Part shown: positions 50,580-54,749 of the stretch, piece by piece | Position numbering within the stretch: the stretch's first letter is position 1 | Layout of the letters: every line of letters starts with the position of its first letter | NCBI GenBank assembly: GCA_007095845.1 | Contig: SFBI01000046.1 | Span: 1 to 54,749, forward strand | From: Microcystis aeruginosa Ma_MB_S_20031200_S102 | GTDB taxonomy: Bacteria > Cyanobacteriota > Cyanobacteriia > Cyanobacteriales > Microcystaceae | DNA: 54,749 nt | Reading direction: 5' to 3' | Notes under the pieces: generated by a model | Database searches by the model: none | Told to the model about the DNA's origin: nothing | The model's input: only the letters and a program-made list of their open reading frames with translations | Made by a program: the position numbers and the translations under genes

Positions 50580-52433
50580 ATGACTGACACAAAAAGACCA
50601 GGATTTAGAGCTAAAAAAACTCGATCGCCCTCTGGCAGTATTCGGGACAGAAAGTCCTACTTAAACGCCAAAAAACAACAGCAACAGTTAAAAAAATTGC
50701 CTTTGAGTAATGGGCGACTGGTGGCGGTATGGTTGGTTTTAGTCATGGGTATTTTGGGGTTAGCTTGGCGATTGTACCAATTACAGGTAGTACAAGTGCA
50801 GGAATTGCAAAAAAGAGCCAGAAAACAGCAAACCACCAGTATTAGACCCTATATTCCCCGACGGGCGATCGTCGATAGTAATGGTAATGTTTTGGCGACC
50901 GATCGCTTGATTTATACTCTTTATGTACACCCAAAACTGTTTGCTATTCCCCCAGCAGAAGTAGCTAATAAATTAGCTCCTTTATTAAACATTCCTACTA
51001 ATCAACTGATTCAAAGATTTAAAGAAAAAGAAACAGGAATTCGTTTAGCCAATCAATTAACCGAATCCGTGGCTAGGGGCTTAAAACAATTATCTCTTGA
51101 CGGTGTAGAATTAGAGGAAAAATACGCTCGTTATTATCCCCAAGACGATGTGGCCGGCGACGTGATTGGCTATGTAGATAAAGAACATCGTGGTCAGGCA
51201 GGATTAGAAAGAGGTTCCAGTCAGTTATTAGAAAGAGATCCCTTTTCTGTCAATACAAGACGCATGGGAGACGGGCGAATTTTACCAGCTTTTGTTCCCG
51301 ATGGTATCTTTCAATTTGATGAATTACAGTTAGAAGTCACTCTCGATTTAAAACTACAAAGAGCCGCTCGCACTGCCCTACGGGAACAGCTGAAGAAATT
51401 TAATGCTAAACGGGGGGCTGTCATCGTTATGGACTCCCTTGACGGTTCTCTTTTAGCCCTAGTTTGTGAGCCAACTTTTAACCCCAATGAATACTACAAA
51501 GCCAATGTAGCTCTATTTAAAAATTGGACCGTAGCCGATCAGTACGAACCAGGGTCAACTTTTAAACCAATTATTATCGCCCTGGCCATGGAAGCAGGGG
51601 CAATTAAAGCTAATACAGTAGTCAATGATCCGGGGGCGATTACTGTCGGTCCTTGGACCATTAAAAATGCCTCTAAACAGGGTTATGGGGCGCTAGATAT
51701 GGCCCGAGTTCTGCAAACCTCTAGTAACGTGGCCATGGTGCAAATTGCCCAAAAAATGAAGCGAGTTGATTTCTATAAAAGTTTATTAGGATTGGACATA
51801 AATCAAAGGGTTGGTGTAGATTTACCCGGAGAAGTGGCAGGATATCTCAAACCCGAACCAGAATTTCTGGATAATGCCATTGAATCGGCCACCGCTTCCT
51901 TTGGTCAAGGTTTATCCCTAACACCCTTAAAATTAGTACAATTGCACGGTGCGTTGGCCAATGGTGGCACGTTGGTGACTCCCCATGTGATCAAAGGATT
52001 AGCCGACGACCGCGGCCGTTTGCACTGGCAGCCCGATTATCCCAGCAAAAAAGTCTTTTCTGCCACCGTAGCCCGGCAAGTGGTGGAAATGATGGAAACC
52101 GTCGTCAGCAAGGGGACAGGGGTAGCGGCCCAAATCCCCGGTTATCGCATCGGAGGCAAAACTGGAACCGCACAAAAAGCTAGTCCCACGGGGGGTTATC
52201 TACCTAACGCCAAAATTACCAGCTTTGTCGCAATTTTACCGATCGAATCGCCCCGTTATGTGGTTTTGGTGGTGGTGGATGAACCCAAGGGGGCGAATAC
52301 TTTTGGCTCCACTGTTGCCGCTCCGGTAGCAAAAACGGTGATGAATACGCTTATTTCCCTCAAGGGTATCCCCCCCACCTCGAAGGTCGCTCCGGCGGGT
52401 TCTGCGACCAATAAACCCCCGCGGCATGATTAA
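50580..52433 (+). CDS. ftsI: septal peptidoglycan transpeptidase FtsI (class B PBP)
   Basis: A 617-residue penicillin-binding protein with one N-terminal transmembrane helix (about 47-67), a pedestal domain (about 90-260) and a transpeptidase domain. Active-site motifs: S326-T-F-K329, S381-S-N383 and K527-T-G. It cross-links peptidoglycan at the division site, working with FtsW and the FtsQLB complex. Start ATG 50580. The basic N-terminus (TKRPGFRAKKTRS) is cytosolic. The upstream bitopic protein is a candidate partner. Confidence 0.93.
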   Translation: MTDTKRPGFRAKKTRSPSGSIRDRKSYLNAKKQQQQLKKLPLSNGRLVAVWLVLVMGILGLAWRLYQLQVVQVQELQKRARKQQTTSIRPYIPRRAIVDSNGNVLATDRLIYTLYVHPKLFAIPPAEVANKLAPLLNIPTNQLIQRFKEKETGIRLANQLTESVARGLKQLSLDGVELEEKYARYYPQDDVAGDVIGYVDKEHRGQAGLERGSSQLLERDPFSVNTRRMGDGRILPAFVPDGIFQFDELQLEVTLDLKLQRAARTALREQLKKFNAKRGAVIVMDSLDGSLLALVCEPTFNPNEYYKANVALFKNWTVADQYEPGSTFKPIIIALAMEAGAIKANTVVNDPGAITVGPWTIKNASKQGYGALDMARVLQTSSNVAMVQIAQKMKRVDFYKSLLGLDINQRVGVDLPGEVAGYLKPEPEFLDNAIESATASFGQGLSLTPLKLVQLHGALANGGTLVTPHVIKGLADDRGRLHWQPDYPSKKVFSATVARQVVEMMETVVSKGTGVAAQIPGYRIGGKTGTAQKASPTGGYLPNAKITSFVAILPIESPRYVVLVVVDEPKGANTFGSTVAAPVAKTVMNTLISLKGIPPTSKVAPAGSATNKPPRHD

Positions 52434-52480
52434 TTTAACCTGCATTATTCATGAACCAAAAAACAAGGAACCCGAAAAAC

Positions 52481-52624
52481 GGCTCTCTTAGGTTTGGTGG
52501 GCAAAATGTATTCTAAGATACAGTCTTGCTGGCGAGCGAGTGAAAGGAACCACAAAGACACAAAGGACACAAAGATTGATCGCTCCTATATAAGTTAAAG
52601 TTATCACATAAAAAATAAGAGAGC
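52481..52624 (+). mobile_element. miniature element, family B, copy 3
   Basis: A 144-bp element with clean ends GGCTCTCTTA and TAAGAGAGC and the core AAAATGTATTCTAAGATACA plus ACAAAGACACAAAGGACAC. Copies at 33916-34060 and 20671-20814. It lies in the 261-base gap between ftsI and the WD40 fragment. No obvious target duplication. Confidence 0.85.
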
Positions 52625-52694
52625 AGTTGGGTTTCCCGCAAGTGTCGCTCATTGTTGATAGACAAAAGTTATTGCTGTCACCCCCAACACAAGT

Positions 52695-52829
52695 TTACTG
52701 TCCCACCCGCCAAATTTTGATAGTATTGTCACCACTCCCACTAGCTAAATAGCGTCCATCGGGACTATATACTACTGACCTAACCAAGTCAGAATGACCA
52801 GTAAGGGTACGCAATTGTTTTCCCGTTGC
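52695..52829 (-). pseudogene. separated last WD40 repeat of the kinase gene
   Basis: [20 protein letters not shown] then [20 protein letters not shown] and RVGQ-stop: one complete WD40 repeat continuing the kinase-WD40 protein. It is cut off by the miniature element at 52832-52932. Removing the element and one TA fuses it in frame (EV-ATGKQL). A TTG/ATG start inside the element could in principle let it be made separately, but that is unlikely to matter. Confidence 0.88.
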
Positions 52830-52831
52830 TA

Positions 52832-52932
52832 AGTAGTCGTGCAAAATTAATTTCTTGGTTAGGATAGGCAAAAGGCAATAGGCAAGAGGCAAGAGGTGGT
52901 TAGATATGTGTAATTAATTTTGCTTAGGTACT
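52832..52932 (+). mobile_element. miniature element, family D, copy 2, inside the WD40 coding region
   Basis: A 101-bp element from AGTAGTCGTGCAAAATTAAT to AATTTTGCTTAGGTACT, flanked by TA at 52830-52831 and 52933-52934. The ends are about 75% complementary over 21 bases. The core GGATAGGCAAAAGGCAATAG matches the reverse of 50353-50439. It supplies the stop codon (TAA, 52924-52926) now ending the kinase protein. Confidence 0.9.
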
Positions 52933-54749
52933 TACCTCCCAAATTTTGATAGTTTTGTCCCCACTACCACTAGCTAAATAGCGGCCATCGGGACTATATG
53001 CTACTGAATAAACCCGGTAAGAATGACCAGTAAGAATACGCAGTTCTTTTCCCGTTGCCACCTCCCAAATTTTGATAGTATTGTCCCAACTACCACTAGC
53101 TAAATAGCGGCCATCGGGACTATATGCTACTGAATAAACCCGGTAAGAATGACCAGTAAGAGTACGCAATTCTCTTTCAGTTGCTACCTCCCAAATTTTG
53201 ATAGTTTTGTCCCAACTACCACTAGCTAAATAGCGACCATCGGGACTATATACCACTGACAAAACCCCGCTAGAATGACCAGTAAGGGTACGCAATTTTT
53301 TTCTGGCTGCTACCTTCAAAATTTTGATAGTTTTGTCACTACTGCCACTAGCTAAATAGCGGCCATCGGGACTATATGCTATTGAGTTAACCGAGTCAGA
53401 ATGACCAGTAAGGGTACGCAATTCTTTTCCCGTTGCCACCTCCCAAATTTTGATAGTTCTGCCATTACTCCCACTAGCTAAATAGCGGCCATCAGGACTA
53501 TATGCTACTGAAAAAATACTGTCAGAATGACCAGTAAGGGTTTTTTCTAAGAAGCGAAGACTAGATAAATCGGATATTAATAATTGAGGACTAGCAGGAA
53601 ACTGTTTATATTTCAAATAACCGTAAACTTGCGTTATTCCTATCCCTAATAACAAAACTCCCCCAAGAGCTATTATTCTATTTCTCAGCTTATTATTTTT
53701 AACCGGTTGTGCTGGTGTTTTTTTGGGTACAGCCACAGGTGAAACCGGCGGAGAAGGATTAATCTTAGGAATAACTGGCGATTGTTTTTGCGTTACAACA
53801 GGCTGCGGATTTGGTGCTGGTGGAGGAGATGGCCTATTAGGAGTTATAGGAGGTAACTTTAACTGTCGTTCAATCTCATCTAAACGTTGTAAAATAACCC
53901 TAGTATTAGCTGGTCTATTTCTGGGTAATCTTCCCATTAACTCGTCAATAAAATCCAACAATAACGGGTGAATATTTTCCGTTTCTTCTCGCCAAGCTAA
54001 AACATCATTAATTGCATCATAAATTTCTAAAGGATGTTTTCCTGTTAATAAATGCACAAAAGTTCGTCCTAAAGCATGAAAATCTGATTGAATCACTGCT
54101 TGGCCATGTTGTTGTTCATTGGGTGTATATCCGCGTGAGATAATACCTGTCACCTGTTGACCTTTTACCTTTTGATGATAGGTTTGGGTTTCCTCCCTTG
54201 CTGTCCCAAAATCAATTAACACCAACTCGCCACTATTCCGCAGCATGATATTAGGGGGTTTAATATCTCGATGCAGCCAATTCTGTTGATGAGTTTTATC
54301 GAGAATTAAAGTAATTTCTCTTAGCCATTTTAAGGCTCGTTTTTGACTTAACTTATCATACTGCTTTAGCCACTGTTCTAAATTAATCCCCTCCACTTTT
54401 TCCATAACTAAACAGTGTAATATTTTCCCTTCCCTTGTGGAATATTGAAAATAGGCATCTGCTCGAGGAACACCCGTCACATTTTGACGACTCAACTCTA
54501 ATAAAACGTCATATTCCCGTTTAAATAATTCCACTGCTTTCGGTTCATTATTCCATTTTTCTTGTAATACCTTGAGTATTTTGGCTGTAAAACCCTCAAA
54601 AGCCTCATAAACAATGCCAAAACCGGTCGTATCACTCAATAACCGACTTACCCTATATTTACCATTTAACAACAACTCAGAGCCGCAACTTTGACAGTAA
54701 CGAGTATTCGAGTTATTATTACTCGGATGCTCCGGTTGAGAACAATCGG
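52924..54749 (-). CDS. Ser/Thr protein kinase with WD40 repeats (5' end outside window; 3' end truncated by element)
   Basis: Open to the window edge, 607 codons visible. N-terminal Cys pair (YCQSCGSELLLNG) typical of cyanobacterial STPKs, then a Hanks kinase domain: the Gly loop region GFGIVYEAF, VMEKVEGINLEQW, catalytic HRDIKPPNIML and DFGTARE. A Pro-rich linker and a transmembrane helix (IIALGGVLLLGIGITQVYG) follow, then five WD40 repeats (each with GHS...[11 protein letters not shown]...TIKIWEV). The protein ends EVST-stop inside the miniature element, losing the last repeat. WD40 units are nearly identical in DNA, so recently duplicated. Confidence 0.92.
   Translation of the reverse strand, partial: DCSQPEHPSNNNSNTRYCQSCGSELLLNGKYRVSRLLSDTTGFGIVYEAFEGFTAKILKVLQEKWNNEPKAVELFKREYDVLLELSRQNVTGVPRADAYFQYSTREGKILHCLVMEKVEGINLEQWLKQYDKLSQKRALKWLREITLILDKTHQQNWLHRDIKPPNIMLRNSGELVLIDFGTAREETQTYHQKVKGQQVTGIISRGYTPNEQQHGQAVIQSDFHALGRTFVHLLTGKHPLEIYDAINDVLAWREETENIHPLLLDFIDELMGRLPRNRPANTRVILQRLDEIERQLKLPPITPNRPSPPPAPNPQPVVTQKQSPVIPKINPSPPVSPVAVPKKTPAQPVKNNKLRNRIIALGGVLLLGIGITQVYGYLKYKQFPASPQLLISDLSSLRFLEKTLTGHSDSIFSVAYSPDGRYLASGSNGRTIKIWEVATGKELRTLTGHSDSVNSIAYSPDGRYLASGSSDKTIKILKVAARKKLRTLTGHSSGVLSVVYSPDGRYLASGSWDKTIKIWEVATERELRTLTGHSYRVYSVAYSPDGRYLASGSWDNTIKIWEVATGKELRILTGHSYRVYSVAYSPDGRYLASGSGDKTIKIWEVST

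Overview
The window reads as the chromosome of a cyanobacterium, very probably Microcystis aeruginosa or a close relative. The basis is scattered HIP1 octamers (GCGATCGC), plastid-type Gap2, the BicA/NhaS3/CcmR-like bicarbonate locus, System II cytochrome c maturation (Ccs1, CcdA), SmtA/SmtB metal control, DUF2808 and FetB-type proteins, and a heavy load of miniature inverted-repeat elements and short tandem repeats between genes. The species name is an inference from gene content and repeat style, not from a search.

Layout. 1-5822: the 5' end of a restriction/methylation-type protein leaving the window, a secreted Cys-repeat protein, MoeB-rhodanese, GcvH and a Pat-like acyl-CoA synthetase/GNAT fusion. 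5823-10482: a carbon-uptake locus, bicA-nhaS3 on the minus strand with a divergent LysR regulator, and no sbtA between them. 10483-18659: a K+ channel/RCK protein, MutM, Ccs1, CcdA, and a peptide-type ABC transporter (binding protein, permease) followed by a VOC protein. 18660-23220: an accessory island on the opposite strand to its neighbours. It holds a 57-codon ORF, a double-TIR protein, an ATGA-coupled pair with a frameshifted retropepsin-like protease, and three genes of unknown function. 23221-32578: MurB, MurC, Gap2, FetB-like permease, DegT aminotransferase, a small ABM-like protein, ParA, a metallophosphoesterase and a C15-like peptidase. 32661-36571: a small membrane-anchored protein, a dead transposase, a nested miniature element, a LysM/M23 peptidase and tRNA-Met(CAT). 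36745-46030: an outer-membrane barrel, two SDRs, a membrane protein, a K+ channel, a SNF2 helicase and a pentapeptide/TPR protein. 46027-54749: SmtB and a 54-residue metallothionein with a palindromic operator, DUF2808, a frameshifted small gene, a GTPase, an FtsL-like bitopic protein, FtsI, and a kinase-WD40 gene cut by a miniature element.

Most interesting points. (1) At 18714-23210 four consecutive transcription units end with their TAA stop inside a shared TAACNAG motif, and begin after GTTAGCN or a related GTT core. One boundary has a 61-bp site with complementary end boxes, and another has a 16-bp stem with two bulged bases. This looks like a decayed integron-type cassette array, one member of which is a probable anti-phage double-TIR protein. 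(2) Four miniature element families can be defined from multiple copies in the window. One (50353-50439, 52832-52932) is flanked by TA duplications and interrupts the WD40 domain of the kinase gene; removing it restores the reading frame exactly. Another has perfect 4-bp target duplications in 3 of 3 copies, and one of those copies carries a second family nested inside it. (3) Several small frameshifts (near 21194, 21865 and 47904) mean either gene decay or assembly errors.
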